Positions 35,444 to 47,689 of a stretch of 60,000 nucleotides of DNA are shown piece after piece. Positions within the stretch are counted from its first letter, which is position 1; each line of letters starts with the position of its first letter. Under the pieces are notes generated by a model. That model searched no databases. It saw only the letters and a list, made by a program, of their open reading frames with translations, and had not been told where the DNA came from. A program made the position numbers and the translations under genes. The DNA is from Polytrichum commune (lineage: Eukaryota; Streptophyta; Polytrichopsida; Polytrichales; Polytrichaceae): the NCBI GenBank assembly GCA_950295325.1, contig OX485804.1, positions 24,740,001 through 24,800,000 of the forward strand, read 5' to 3'.

Positions 35444-38400
35444 TACGAAATCCATATGCATGTGAATCAAACTGCAATACTCCACCATCTTTGAACTCAG
35501 CATGAGATTGTCTGGTATCCATTCAAGAGTTAGAAAGCATCTGCCAATTTACTGTTACCACAAAATCATAAAATGTCATATCTCCAAAGGCAGTCACTAT
35601 AGACACACCATCCAAAGCTCAAACTTAAACGCGAAGGCTGGGTCAAGATCCAGCATTCTCATCATCCAGGAGATCCCTGATGTACCATATGGGCTTTATT
35701 ATTTCTAACTTTTGTCACTAATAGAGAACACCACATCATTCTACAAAATAGAGAAATTGGTGTAGTGTGCAAGACATTACATTTTACAATTAGAAGTGAG
35801 CTCTTACTTTCTTTAGAAAAGATAATCCAAAACACAACGTTCACATTCCAGCAATGGTTGCATCGTGGCATCACAAGAAGTCATGAGATTTTTGGAGACA
35901 TTGTTCACTTTGAGAGTGGTGGTAACACAGTGTGCAAGGAATGGTGGTAATACAATGGTGGCGCATCACAAGCAATGATGCATGTGAATGACAGTTAATT
36001 TCGTAGGCCACCCTAATTTGATGGTGCATTATTTAAGTACCCACACTAAATAGAAGAAAGAATGACTCTGGGTAAGATTGTTTATACCTCCTGTTGCTCT
36101 TCTTCAGCCTTAGACCCCTCCATTGACACAGCGTCAATTAAAGTTGAGACTCCAAAGTAAACCAGTAGGATGACGGCAGCAAGATCATCAAGTGGCAGTT
36201 GTGTATCCCCCAGGCTGCAGTTTTAAAGTTCTCCAAATCATGAGCAGTGGTTTCATATAATTCTCCCATCTCGCAATCATCAAAAGGCCTTGGAAATGTA
36301 CCTGAAAGGAAGAATGTTGTCAAGGTAATGGAACGCTCGTCCCAATGTCACTGAGATCACTGTCATTGCACTGCCTATGACAAGCCACTGTGCAAAATAA
36401 GAGAAATAGTACTGAAATATGGATGTTTCAACGAGAACATAGAATTTAAAATTTGAATACAGTGAACAAGACCTAATGATGATGCTCTGTCAGCAAACCA
36501 CCACCCATTAGACAATGCTACTGTGACAAAGAGGACATCAGGAAAAGTCGATTGCAAAAGCTAGTTGAAAACAATGTAGACTATGAACGACAAAAAAGGC
36601 CACGTTTACGCACGCAAGGGCTCCAAAAGTTCCTGTGAAAACAGCAATGTTTGATTTCCGAGTTGCCAGCAATGCCTGTTCACAGGAGAGACCAAAAGAT
36701 TGTAAAGAATAGAAAGAAGGGACCGTGAAGAATAGCAAGATGTGAAAAGAATTGCAAGCAAGAGATCCTTTATATCCTTTAGACATCTGCCCAAAACATC
36801 CCACGTTATCCTCTCAAGTGGCCTATATTGTATATTGAAAATCCTGATTTGTTTCATGGAGGACTTACAGCAATGAAGAATGTCTTGTCTCCAATTTCTG
36901 AGAAGAAGATGAGCAAGAATGCCTTTTTCATAACCCACAAACAACACCAATTGTGAGCTGTGTTGCATTGGAGGATATGAACAAACAAAACATAGATCCA
37001 TTATATTAATCAGCCCATGGATATGCCATTTGCTCCAGCAAGAAATATGATATAAATAACTAATGAGACTGAAAATATATCCTTGTAAGTATCGATGTTG
37101 AAACAACATTTACAGATTGTGGAAACCAGTAAACCAAAATATAAGAATCAAGCAAGATAAATAATCGAAAGCTGTTAGAGTTAGTTACTCGATTTGAAGC
37201 AATCATAAGGAACCGACTGAAAACTAGAATGAAATAGAAACCCAACCACACATGCTACTGATCTCCAGAGGTACCCTTAGGAATCCTCCAAAGCTACTGT
37301 GACCAAGAATCGCATTCAAACCTTGAAGTGTACCTTTAGTCAGTGTCTCTGATCTACCGAACCTTCAAATTAGTCAAACCCTCACTTATATGGATTTATT
37401 TCACTTTCTAAAACCCCACACCCTGGATTCAAGCCAAAGTCCTAAAGTACAAGAGAGATCTGGTACATACGGAGGTGAAACCACTTTGAAAGTCACCGAG
37501 GTCACTCATGAATCCAATAGGTTGATCAGACCTCGCAACTTCAAGACCCAAATTCTCAGCAAGTGCAGGCAGACAACCCTGCAAACAAAGCAAACCTGCC
37601 ACCAAGGCCACCTTCACCGCCTCCGTTTGCCATTTGGAGCCCACCATCAGATTCTGGAAAGTATCATCTGTTCCATGGCTGTGGATTTTGAGGGAGCTCG
37701 ATGGTGGTGGTTTCTGTGAGCTCGATGTCACTGTCATCTGCAACGACAGATGTAAGACCTTTGAGGTTGGGAAAGTTGAGACAGAACTTAAGAAGATCTT
37801 TGCAATTTATAAAAGCTGTCACAATCTTTGACCAGTATCTCCTCATTTCAATAATAAGGATAGAGGTGAAAAAGAGATGCCACAGATGCATCATGATCAG
37901 CCTGTGATTCACTTTCAACTTTGTGAAAACTACCCAATTTGTGAAGAAGATTAACCCTTGCTCCGGACTGAATTTCTACCATAGAATGCCTATTTTCTGC
38001 ACCCCTGGATCACAAAATGCTAGTTTTCCACTCGAGTGGAATTTGAACATTGTTTTCAAAAACACTGACTTCCCCAAAGCTAGTTGCGGAAGACACTCTG
38101 TAAAGCAGGAGCTGCAGCTTCCGAAAGGCTTTAAGTGTGTATAAAAGCTGCCAGAGCAGCAACACCAATTTCCTAACTAATTTCAATCAGCACTCTCTTT
38201 CACCTACGTTGCAGCAACTGATGCACATTTGGGGGTTCAGAGCCATTCAACTGCCAATGCCATCCCGTGCCCCCAAAAGCCTTGAAATATGTCTCAAGCT
38301 TCCTCAAAACCCCTTGGAATAGTGGAATGTGAGCACAGCCAGGGCAACTGAATTTTACCCAATCAGATTGCAAAAACCTCTCCAAATAAGGGAGACAACA

Positions 38401-38759
38401 GACAGGGATAACCCCATCCAGCCATTCGGTTAGAATTCTCTAACCCTCTTAAGATTCATTCATTCCACCAGCTTTGAGCTTTCTCAGCATTACTGGAACT
38501 TTGGGGTTTAGGCCAGTGGTGCTGCAAATGGGGGTCCAATTGTAGTTGAGAATCCAATCCAACAAATTCCAGACAATTCGTTTACCTGGTCCAGGAACTC
38601 CTTGTGCATTGCGAGCGGGCGCTTGCTCTCCTCCAACACCACAACCCTTCTTCTTCTCAACCCCTGAAGGGGCACAATCCCGCGAGACCCGCACCCTGGA
38701 ACCTGCACCCTTGGCCAACTCAACAAATCCCCCATCCCCATCGCCATCGCCATCGCCAT
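32990..38759 (-). CDS. PAM71: PAM71/CCHA1-like chloroplast Mn/Ca transporter (UPF0016/GDT1 family), 352 residues, ten exons
   Basis: Exons from the 5' end: 38586-38759, 37471-37737, 36869-36922, 36614-36675, 36302-36370, 36088-36214, 35240-35354, 34387-34457, 33222-33269, 32990-33061. All introns are GT-AG and join to 1059 nt. The two family-defining acidic motifs are present in hydrophobic helices: EIGDKT at 156-161 and EWGDKS at 279-284. Six core membrane segments (about 148-166, 175-195, 217-235, 265-290, 300-328, 330-350) surround them, plus one at about 99-118. An Arg-rich N-terminus (RRRR at 35-38) and a Ser/Pro stretch fit a plastid transit peptide. PAM71 supplies Mn (and affects Ca) to the thylakoid lumen for the oxygen-evolving complex. 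The motif EWGDKSFFSTIALAAASSPL favours PAM71 over its envelope paralogue CMT1, from memory of the family. The first of five in-frame ATGs was taken as start. Confidence 0.92.
33339..33611 (-). repeat. About 300-bp dispersed repeat, copy 2 of 3, in transporter intron 8
   Basis: The reverse complement carries the same ordered blocks as 30748-31060, including CACTTTGACATTGAATACA, CATATGAGCTCCAAAACTT and GAAGTGGGTGGGCTAG. It lies wholly within intron 8 (33270-34386). Confidence 0.7.
34092..34316. mobile_element. CACTA-like MITE in transporter intron 8
   Basis: The left end CTACACTACATATTG and the right end AATATTTAGTGTAGTG mirror each other. The inverted arms continue inward through a CATTTACTATTTGGAACTACA-like block for about 70 bp. 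The right end carries the family terminus TTTAGTGTAGTG seen at 8165 and 13527. Confidence 0.6.
35414..35442. repeat. (AC)n microsatellite in transporter intron 6
   Basis: About fourteen AC units. Confidence 0.95.
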
Positions 38760-38760
38760 C
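38726..38760 (-). repeat. Hexanucleotide repeat spanning the transporter start codon
   Basis: On the coding strand ATGGCG repeats three times, followed by ATGGGG and ATGGGG, giving five in-frame Met codons (MAMAMAMGMG). The alternate frame reads alternating Asp-Gly. Confidence 0.9.
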
Positions 38761-39511
38761 TCTCTCCCCCCAAAACAAAATTCAAAAAAAAAATCTCCTA
38801 TCCTCGACACCGTCTCGCACACTCCCTATGACCCCACGGCATGCCTGAAACCACAAGACTCCAACACTCGAAAGGAAGGGAATGGGAAAAGAATGCACAA
38901 CACCAACAATTAGCGTGGTGTGTCCCAGCCAGTCCGTGAGTCAATCTCAGCAATCCTGTGCACCGGAGACAACATCTACTTACGCACTTACTTCCGCGCA
39001 CTAGCCAACGCAGTGCTGGGTGTTGGTGATTGGTGGTGTAAGTATGTGTTACTGAAATTCAATCCCTCTATCAATCTTTTCTCTTCCGTCGACTCTCAAC
39101 TCCGCCAAACAAACAATGTGGACTAAATTTAATCGGTAGCCCAAGCCTCCCCTCCCTCCGACACTGAATTGAATTGTCCAAGCTTAGACCCCAGATTAGC
39201 CAAATTACTAGAGATGAATCCAACAAACGTGTGCCCGCCTCACCCTCGGACAAATCCAATTCCGCCTACCCCCCACGCACTCACCCACAAGATAGCTCTC
39301 TCTCCTTTTACCACCTTCAAAAGTCCCGAAAGCCCTCCCTCCAAATGCCACCAACAATCCAAACACTAACTTAGCCAAAGATGCGTGGACGGCCCTTATG
39401 AAATCCACCTAGGCCACCGAATTGGTGAGCAACCAGAAGCAGAGCCACCTTGCCCGCCCAATTCAGTGTGGCTTCCCCAACCTCCTCTCTATCCTTCAGC
39501 GCGGCCGCGCT
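38760..39511. other. Promoter-side flank of the transporter gene
   Basis: GC content is higher than in the rest of the window. Short frames on both strands lack family features. No TATA box or start site could be fixed. Confidence 0.4.
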
Positions 39512-39762
39512 CCTGCCTCACCCGTGGGAACACCCGGGCTCAATCGAACGCACGGGGCACGCCATCCATGTTCCGGTTCCACCCGTGGGAACACCCCGGC
39601 TCAATCGAACGCATGGGGAACTCCACCCATGCTCCTCCCCACCCGTGGGAACACCCGGGCTCAGTTGAACACACGGGGAACGCCTTCCATGCTCCTGTCC
39701 CACCCATGGGGAAACACCGGGGCTCAATGGAACGCACAGGGAACGCCTTCCGATTGTGCCAA
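39512..39762. repeat. 61-bp GC-rich minisatellite, four units
   Basis: CACCCGTGGGAACACCCGGG starts at about 39519, 39580, 39640 and 39701 (spacing 61, 60, 61), each followed by CTCAATCGAACGCA-like DNA and GGGGAACGCC. CpG dinucleotides are abundant. Several frames stay open on both strands because the unit has no stop codons and its length shifts the frame, so I do not call a gene. Confidence 0.9.
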
Positions 39763-41825
39763 CAGGCGTAAAAACACATCTGATTTTTTTTCTTATGTGT
39801 TAATATGGTGTTTTTATATGCCATATTCACCCCAAGAGTGCCGGTGCAATTCCACCTTGCCAAATGTATCAATTTAGCCCACAATGCAATTCCATTGGTG
39901 AAGTGCACTAGAGAGCGAAAATGGCTTCAGCAAGAAGGGGGGGAAATTATATTGGTTTTATGCAGTAGAATGTCTCAAGTGGAGAAGGCTTGTAATGTCA
40001 CTGAGGTCGCACGCTTCTACCGTTGGTCTCAATGCCCTTACACAACATAATTCATCGCTCATCTAAGAGCAAAAGGGTGAGCAACATTTGTTACATTTTT
40101 TCATCCATGGAGACGAAATATTATCCATAATTCCTAGCTTTTGTCCATGATTGGTTGTGTCTGATAATCAACTCGAGTTGGTGGATGACTCTCCTCGTGT
40201 TGGTTATCTAGTCCAAAAAGTCCTCCAGTCAAGGCTTTCTACTATACTTTTAAACTTAAAATGGTTAGTATATTTTGTGCACACTACACCAATCACACCT
40301 ATTATTTTGTCCCACATGAGTTTTGACACATCATGATAAGCTAGTCAATTTAACTCTTTAGGACCCCCACCTTTTTTGACACACATTATCATATATTCAT
40401 GATTAGGTTTATAGAATCAATAATAGTTACATTCACGTAAAATATTGTGGCATGTCAAAAAATCATTTGTAAGAATTTGCCATCCCCTTGCCACCTCACT
40501 TATCGTAATACTATGTTTTAGAGTAACGTTTCCAAAATCCAACTACTTGGTTCTCACCTCAGATCCTACAACTCATCCTACAGTATTGTTCCTAGAAAAG
40601 GTCACAATACCCTAAAGTCTCATAAACCTTAATTTTTTGAAATTATTGTGGGCCACCCTAAAGTCTTACCCACACATAAATACAATGGGCCATGGTATTT
40701 TCTACCAACCCAAAGTTTTAGCCCACATAAACAAATGTGATTGATATAGTGCACGTGTATGCCATCCCAGCCCGTTACACCCATGCATATGAATTAATGT
40801 TTTCATCCAGCCCCACACCATCCCTTCAACATGATGATGTCGACGACCGCCTATTATGAACCTTGGGAATGACAACTATGTCTTCAAACCTTCATTGTCT
40901 ATTGTATAATAAATAATCTAATCTCATCTTAACATGACTCTTTTTGGTGCCGAATCTTATGTACATCCGTTGCCATATACCACTTAAATGTAGGTGTCCA
41001 ATTAACCCTCCAAGGTCCAAGCGGTCCATTATGGGCCTCAAGACGATGTAAGAAGGTATTTAAGATTATTTATTGATGTTTTAGTTGAAAGTATAAAAAA
41101 ATAACCCCACCTAAAATTAAATTATTCACGAATTGCATTATTTCAATCATAGGATGCAAATACACATGATCTACATATTATACAATGAACAACGTGGTGG
41201 TGGTGAGGTCATCATCTTGTTGTTCCACACCATTCCCCTTCATTCCGAAAATGTGGGGGGATGATGTATCATCTATATGGGTGCAAGGGGCCGGGATGAC
41301 GCGGGCCCAAACCAGTTCAACTATCACATTTGAGAGAGCTGACTTTTCAAAACTTTTTACAAAGTTTGAACTTCCTCTTTTCATAGGCCAAATCTTTCAA
41401 CTTCGTCTTCATTGCAATACAAGGGTGGGTGGATGGGAATTTCTACAAGACTCTCTCTCTATTTCCTTTGCATCTTCCTATTTGGTAACATAATAACATT
41501 TTGCATAATAGAGTTGTTTGCGATCATGCCTAGCTATATGTGTTGTACAACATAGACAGTTTGTGTTATAACCTAATTTGCTTTGCAAGAATATGTACCT
41601 TACTTAGGGTTTATGGTATCAAATGGTATCCAACAACAAATGCTTGATTTTGATTGCCCCATACCTTGAAAGTTTAATCATCTATCTTCTTGTCTCACCT
41701 CAAAGCACATATAGTTAATCCACCACATGTTTGGAGTACTTACAAGGGAAATATTCCTAGTAACTTCAACCAATAGATATGCATGAAATGTCATAATCAT
41801 AATACATCATTGTATTGAAAGTGTG
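39763..41825. other. Intergenic, no gene seen
   Basis: AT-rich DNA with no family-like frame. A 102-codon plus-strand frame at 41185-41493 overlaps a minus-strand frame and has no recognisable domain. Confidence 0.4.
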
Positions 41826-42060
41826 AAGGGCATGCATCACCTATGCCCATGCAACCAACCAACAAAAATTTGAGGATTAGTTATGTACATGAGGTAAATA
41901 ACAGCAGGACCTAGTTGTCATCCATGTCGCACACATTTAGTCCGTTTCAAATGCATCATAGTATTTCAAATCACAACACTCGTTATAAAACGACATATGG
42001 GTGTTCCTTGGCCATGATTGGGTTACTCCAAGTAGGATGCTCCTCTTGGTGATGAGCCTC
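41826..42060 (-). repeat. Six-copy dispersed block, copy iii
   Basis: Carries CACCTATGCCCATGCAACCA, GGATTAGTTATGTACATGAG and GTTGTCATCCATGTCGCACA, aligned with the core of copies i and iv. The extension GTTCCTTGGCCATG matches the flank of copy iv. Confidence 0.6.
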
Positions 42061-42505
42061 AGTTTCTCTTACTTTTAGCATGTATCTACCACCTTAGTGA
42101 GTATACACAAAGCCCACTACACCTCTCACTTGCGTGAATGGTTAAAAAAGAAGGCTTTTTTTAGGGTTAAGGGTTTATATTGGAGTTCTTACCTATGGTA
42201 AGTTTTTGCAATTCATATTTTTACCATGGATTAGAGACGTGGGTCACGTCTATAGCTATGGTTATTTTTCTCTATTCATCTACATCCTCATTACATCCAT
42301 TTCATGGTAAGTATGAATTCTTTCCATGTATGTAAACCTAGAATCTCATGCGCCTATAGTCGTCTATTTATAAAGAGGACCTTTGTTAGGTAGATTAATG
42401 TAAGAGTTTAAAATCCAATTTTTTGTGGCATGGCATTAATCAAGAACTAGAGAGAGAGTTGGGCTTTTCTTGCTTAGTGCTATGTTTACAGTCAAGCTTA
42501 GTCTT
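42061..42505. other. Intergenic, no gene seen
   Basis: No coding frame. A short AGAG run is at 42452-42462. Confidence 0.35.
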
Positions 42506-42516
42506 TGTGCAATACA

Positions 42517-42882
42517 GATAGATAGAAACTCCAACCCCTTTCAAGCAAGGGGCCGGCGTGAATAAAGTGTCCGTTCGTAATGCCAATGACCCGATGTCCA
42601 CTGGACAAGGGGACATTGGGACAATACTACTCTCCCCTTTCGAGGATGGACACTATAGTGACACACTATACTAGTTCCTAGCTAGCCACTAGTGCCTTGA
42701 AGATACCGGACATGGTATCCCCCCAAAGGGCTTTGAGGTACCCATACAACAAGGTCCAAGGACCCCCCATCATAGTTGGGTGGACTAAGGTGGTGAGCAC
42801 CACGCCGGCATGGGGAATAGAACCCACAACCTCCTCATTGGGGGTCATGAGCCCTAACCACCAAGCCAAGGCCCGTGGTGCC
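42517..42882 (-). mobile_element. Full-length tRNA-derived SINE, 366 bp, with 11-bp target duplication
   Basis: Read on the minus strand from 42882, the head has a Pol III A box TGGCTTGGTGGTTAGG (42868-42853) and, 25 nt later, a B box GTGGGTTCTATTCCCC (42827-42812). This is the spacing of a tRNA promoter. The body runs to 42517 and ends in TATCTATC. A perfect duplication, TGTGCAATACA on the plus strand, flanks it at 42506-42516 and 42883-42893, as expected for LINE-assisted insertion. The related DNA at 16478-16568 shows similar flanking sequence without the SINE. Transcription by Pol III from the internal boxes is expected if both remain active. Confidence 0.85.
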
Positions 42883-42887
42883 TGTGC

Positions 42888-42985
42888 AATACATCCTCTT
42901 ATCAAGAGGCCAAATCATTCTTTTGCATATCTATGTACCTTTCAAAACCCGGGAGGTTGGGTGGGGTCATCCCACATGGCAATAC
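42888..42985 (-). repeat. Short repeat shared with 16478-16568
   Basis: The reverse complement carries CCCACCCAACCTCCCGGGTT, a GTACATAGATAT-like block and GGCCTCTTGATAAGAGGATG. The SINE sits directly at its edge. Confidence 0.65.
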
Positions 42986-43285
42986 CTTTGCTTTGCTACC
43001 ATCATACCATTGTCATTGTCTCCTCTTGGTATGCTTCTAAGAACGTAAAAACCCTTCAGTAATCCATATTACTAAGGTTTTACCTTTGTACCCTTAAAAC
43101 AAAGTAATGTATTTCATATCCAAAGTTTGTCAACCTCAAGTATAAACCTTTTTCAATAATACTTCAAAGCCCTATTACTACTCAAAATATTGCATATCAT
43201 TCCTCATCGTCAAGGAATGCCTAGTCACTACATACACATTATTTTTGTAAAAAAGTTGATAAGCAAAACCTAAGTATACTGTCAA

Positions 43286-43500
43286 ATTTGTGAAGGGTTT
43301 GCCTCACATGTGCCCATGGCACCAACCAAATCCAAAGAGAGGGTTAGTAACGTACACGAGGTGAATAAAAATAGTACCCAATTGTTATCTATGTCACACA
43401 ATGATGACCATACATTTTGCATCAAAGAATACACATACTTCCATAGAGTATTCTACCTGTTCCTTAGCCATTTGAACCTTGTGCATTCAAAGTTAGAGTT
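43286..43500 (-). repeat. Six-copy dispersed block, copy iv
   Basis: Inverted relative to 13990-14240. The shared words include TGTGCCCATGGCACCAACCA, GAGAGGGTTAGTAACGTACA and CCCAATTGTTATCTATGTCA, plus the flank TAGAGTATTCTACCTGTTCC. Confidence 0.75.
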
Positions 43501-43779
43501 GGATTACATACACCTCCCAGCTTAACTAGTTTGCACAACTTACACTAAACCCAAAAGTTACTTAAGGCAATCAACCGCCACGGTTTAGCCAGTGAAAGGA
43601 GGTTCTTGTGGCCTCATTCACTTAATATAGGGTGAGGTAATCCTTTTTGGCCATAGATGCAAGTGTCTTGATCTATGGTGGATATCCATTAGTTTAAATT
43701 AACCTAACCCCAAAGTAACTTTACTTTGGGTTTAACATAAGTTATTGTTACGATTATCTTATGGTTGAGGCTACACATG

Positions 43780-45690
43780 AGAGAGCTGACTAATCTTGTC
43801 ATGATCAGACCCAGGTTACAATAGGTTATGTTACTCATATTGTAGAGTCATGTTATGTTATAATAACAGACAACATACATCCCTGTTTTTAACAAGGTCC
43901 TGATAATCTTGAAGGTATATTGTTGTGACTGTCTCAGTTCACAAATATATGTTAAATCCTGTTTTGATATGATATGAATCCATTCCGTGAGTCTATCAAG
44001 ACTTCGTACCCTCATAACACATTTCATCAGCTTACTGTATTCAATCCTTCCGGCCATCCCTTAGACAAATCATTCGAAAGAACGCCCATAGAAACGAGCT
44101 TTTCTAATCCAGTGCACACACCCTCCTCATATTCCTCATATTCCTGCTGTATATGCTTCCTCTAAATCTGTCCCTTATGTTATTAGCCGGTTCATATATC
44201 TTGCGAGTACCCAGAAAAAGGTCACTTCTCTTTAGTGTTTTTATTAGACACTTCCTATCATCATAGTAAACAACTTCTGTGCGGTATAATCGCTTTCAGT
44301 TTATATGGTCCTGAGACCTCTTATTCAAGGTATCTCTAATCCACATGAGTCTGTCGAAAAAACTTTTTCCGGAAAAGACTCTTAATCAGCTACTCCTTAT
44401 TGACCAGTATACGGATGTCAGTTAGAGAAATTGTGTGTTAAGGGACATTACGCACCTTAATGACTTTCTTCTCAAATGGTCACTCCGTGGCCATATAAGG
44501 CCTGGGTGAAGTCAGACTTATTTTATTCTGACGATAAAATCATTATACTATTTGTCCCATTAGACATAGCATCACCACGTGGTGTAAGTATAATTTAGTA
44601 GAATCCAACAATACTTCCCCTATTCAGCAGAGCTCCAAAGGGGAATGATAAGATTTCGACAATCTTTATAATGAATCTCTCAGGTAGTTATGCTCCTATA
44701 TTGGAGGAAACTGTGATATTATAGATCGATTTTTAAGAAACTGGAATCAAGTGGTACATCAAGATACCCACCTGTGGATTTCGATAGTATCTTATGATCT
44801 CAGTAAAGACATAGAATTACATACTGAGTGTTGGGTTACTTATGTGGTCACTGACCGTATACAGAGAGTAGTGGCAAGCTTCTATAGCATTTCACCCTTG
44901 TGGTCATAAGTCATATGAAGAATATATGTAATTGGTTAATTCAGAATGATAGTATATATTTTTTCGTAGCTTATGTAGTTGTATAGTCGAGAGAGATAAC
45001 CAGGACTGTGTGTCTTCGTAAATAGTTTCATCAGAAGACCACATATATGTGTAGACATCCCTTGTATGGTCAATACCTCATTAGTAAGTAAACGAAATAC
45101 TGTATATACACATCTCATGGTCTGTTTAAATCAGACAACTCTCTGAATATCGGGATTAGTGCAACAGAATTCACGTTTAACACTAGGACCGATGATCATA
45201 TCTCAATCAGTTCATAAGACCAAGGGAACTGGATATTTTCCATCTTCCTGTATTATTATGTATCTGACTACCCTTGTCAGTAGTACTTTGTATAGAATCA
45301 GAATTTCGGTATAGAAAGTAACTCAGTTCAGCGACAGTCAAGGTCAGCGTATTAGCAGGGAAGTAGGACTTCTCTGTTGCTAAAACAGTTTTCACAGTGT
45401 AGGAGTATCACCTGATTGTCTTGCTAAGAAAATAGAAGCAGGTGTTCATCAGTTTGTAGAGTATTTTAGAATGGAATTATCAAGAACGATAATACTCATT
45501 ATTAATCTTCTTGGTTTCAAGAAACTTCTAGAAAGATCATAATGAGTGGACGATTTCTTCGGAAGGTGCGCGGCACTTGTAGAAGAGGTCCTCACCTGTG
45601 CCCATGCTCCCCAAATTTACCAAGAAATAAATTAGTAGAGCGTACAACAGATGTAGGCGGACCATCTTACTTGTTATCGATGTCAACAAG
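43780..45690 (+). repeat. Dispersed repeat, long version of 19560-20415
   Basis: The left end (ATTGTAGAGTCATGTTATG, GACAACATACATCCCTG) and right end (TTCTTCGGAAGGTGCGCGGC, copy v of the six-copy block at 45556-45690) match the 19.6-kb copy. The 1.7-kb interior has no long frame on either strand and no recognisable transposase or reverse transcriptase motif. Confidence 0.5.
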
Positions 45691-46281
45691 GCAAGGCTAC
45701 TTCCAAATATATGGATATATAAAAACAAAACTTAAAATACTCATCATATGATTGCATAAGAAGGAAATATGCAATACTTCTCATCAAGAAAAAGCTTGAA
45801 TGTAAGTGAAAAAACTGATAATCCCTTGTAAGCAATTTAATCAACTCATGTAATCATAGAAGACTCATCCGCTCCTGATTTACACCTTAAATTCTTCCTG
45901 TGATGAACCTTTCTTGGTCATCTTGAAAATGCTTGTGGGATCCTGGGTTACTGTGAAATGAAGTCTGTAGATATGAACTGTCTCCCGAAGGTTTCCAGAC
46001 TTTGCAAATACTGTGTCAAAGTAATGAAGTGACTCAGTATAGCTGATCTGCAGTGGTGATCCTCACACGATGGCAGGAACTACTCATTCTGTTACAATGA
46101 CCTCACTGCAGGAACTCAGTGTATAGCTCTCGAGCTTCCTATCCCGTCTACATAAAAGAAGTATAGGGTACTTCACTACAGAGGTGCAATCTGGGACCTC
46201 AGTACTTTATTTTTATAGTACCAGTTTTTTCCGGGCAGCCCGTAGGTTTTTTGCAAATGTAGCCCATAAAACAAGAAGTAG

Positions 46282-46335
<54 letters not shown>

Positions 46336-47214
46336 GGTGTTGGAGTGAATGAGGGATGCTTCACCTTGATCATAGTTGTGAGTTCATATGTGAACCCGGA
46401 ATATTTGTTACATATTAACATATTGTCACTTCCGCTATGTAGTAAGTTGTGTTATATATAGTCCCAATCTCATCAAATTAAACACATGTTGGGGGCTTGT
46501 TTAAACTATTGCATAGGCCCTAGAACGTATGCCAACGCCTTTAAGGGAACTTAAGAAGAGTGGTAAACCTTACACTAGTCTTTTATCGGAGAGGCAATCC
46601 CAACCTAATAATAAATAAACAAATAGATAGAAATACCGGCTTGATGGGGAAGCAAGCGTGAATGAAAAATCTATTTCCATGTGGGCTACTACCACGTTTA
46701 TGTGGTGAACTCTATGTATATTGACTTAACCACGTAGTGACAAATTGTAGTTCCATATCGAGGGTAGTACAGAAGGAGGGGGGTGGGAACAAATATTTAA
46801 CTAAAAGTAGATTTTTGAATTAAAATTAGACTAAATTAGCATTAGAACATAAAAATGTATGGTTAAATAAGTAAATAAATACCGTTAATGCATTTTAAAG
46901 TGTAATTAGTAAAGAAAATTAGCAATAATTTATAATGTATGAACAAAGCATCTCCCGATGCATTGTGGACTAGGAGGTCTCCCCATGATATATGTAGATA
47001 TTAGTACGCAATATTTTTAATGTGGTGAATTATATCATCCTTACAAAAAGAATAAAGTAGTTGAGTATGAATTGATTAAAACAATGAAAATGCATGTTGA
47101 AGTACAATGTGGGCAAAACTCATGGTATCATAGGGAGATCTCTTGGTGTGGCTCTGAAGGTCAATATTGGAGATCCACTAATATTATTTTTGGAGCCACA
47201 TGGGGAGGTCTCCC
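45691..47214. other. Intergenic with a (TA)n(GA)n compound microsatellite
   Basis: The microsatellite lies at 46282-46333. A patch at 46622-46665 (AGATAGAAATACC... GCAAGCGTGAATGAA) weakly resembles the SINE 3' end, but is too short to call. No gene is seen. Confidence 0.45.
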
Positions 47215-47370
47215 CATTCATGATCCTCCATGACATGATCCTCCATTCATGATCCAATTCATGATCCCCCATGACATGATCCAATTCATGAATTGATGCC
47301 ATGGAGGATCATGTCATGATCCAATTCCCCATCAATCATGGGGATCTAGTAGGTGACATGATCCTCCATT
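47215..47370. repeat. Cluster of eight ATGATCC motifs
   Basis: ATGATCC or its complement occurs eight times in about 155 bp, mostly as CATGATCCTCC or CATGATCCAATT, with inverted pairs such as GGAGGATCATGTCATGATCC. It may form several alternative hairpins. Confidence 0.7.
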
Positions 47371-47689
47371 TTTTCATGGTAAGTATCATTTTCCACCCAA
47401 CTGCTCTCCCAAATTTCATTGTACTTCCTTAAATTGCCGCAAATCTCATCGTTCTTTTGATTTGCATCATAGGCATCCTCATCAATTACTTCCTTATCTT
47501 TGTAACATTTTAGCAAGAAATTGGCCCCACATTAGCTTAATTTGGAGAGCGGGTGGTTTGCCCTTGGGAATAAGTAGGTGACCATGACCATATGAATTCA
47601 CATACACACCGAATTGTTTTGCGACAACCACTTTGGATCAAGTGCATGTTTTTGTATTGGAAAACATGCATTCATCGTTGTCCAAGAAG

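Noticed and set aside
39385-39908. Overlapping open frames of 128, 151 and 122 codons on both strands as possible proline/histidine-rich proteins
   Set aside because: They all arise from the stop-free 61-bp tandem unit. Openness in several frames of both strands is a composition effect.
42697-43062. 121-codon plus-strand frame, with peptide similarity to a frame at 16193-16609
   Set aside because: Antisense to the SINE and its flanking repeat. The peptide similarity simply reflects the shared DNA repeat.
43900-45540. Interior of the long dispersed repeat as a decayed retrotransposon
   Set aside because: I looked for reverse transcriptase, integrase and transposase motifs on both strands and found none. 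Frames are all shorter than 70 codons.
46622-46770. Possible truncated second copy of the SINE 3' end
   Set aside because: Similarity is limited to about 40 bp with gaps, and no head or duplication was found.
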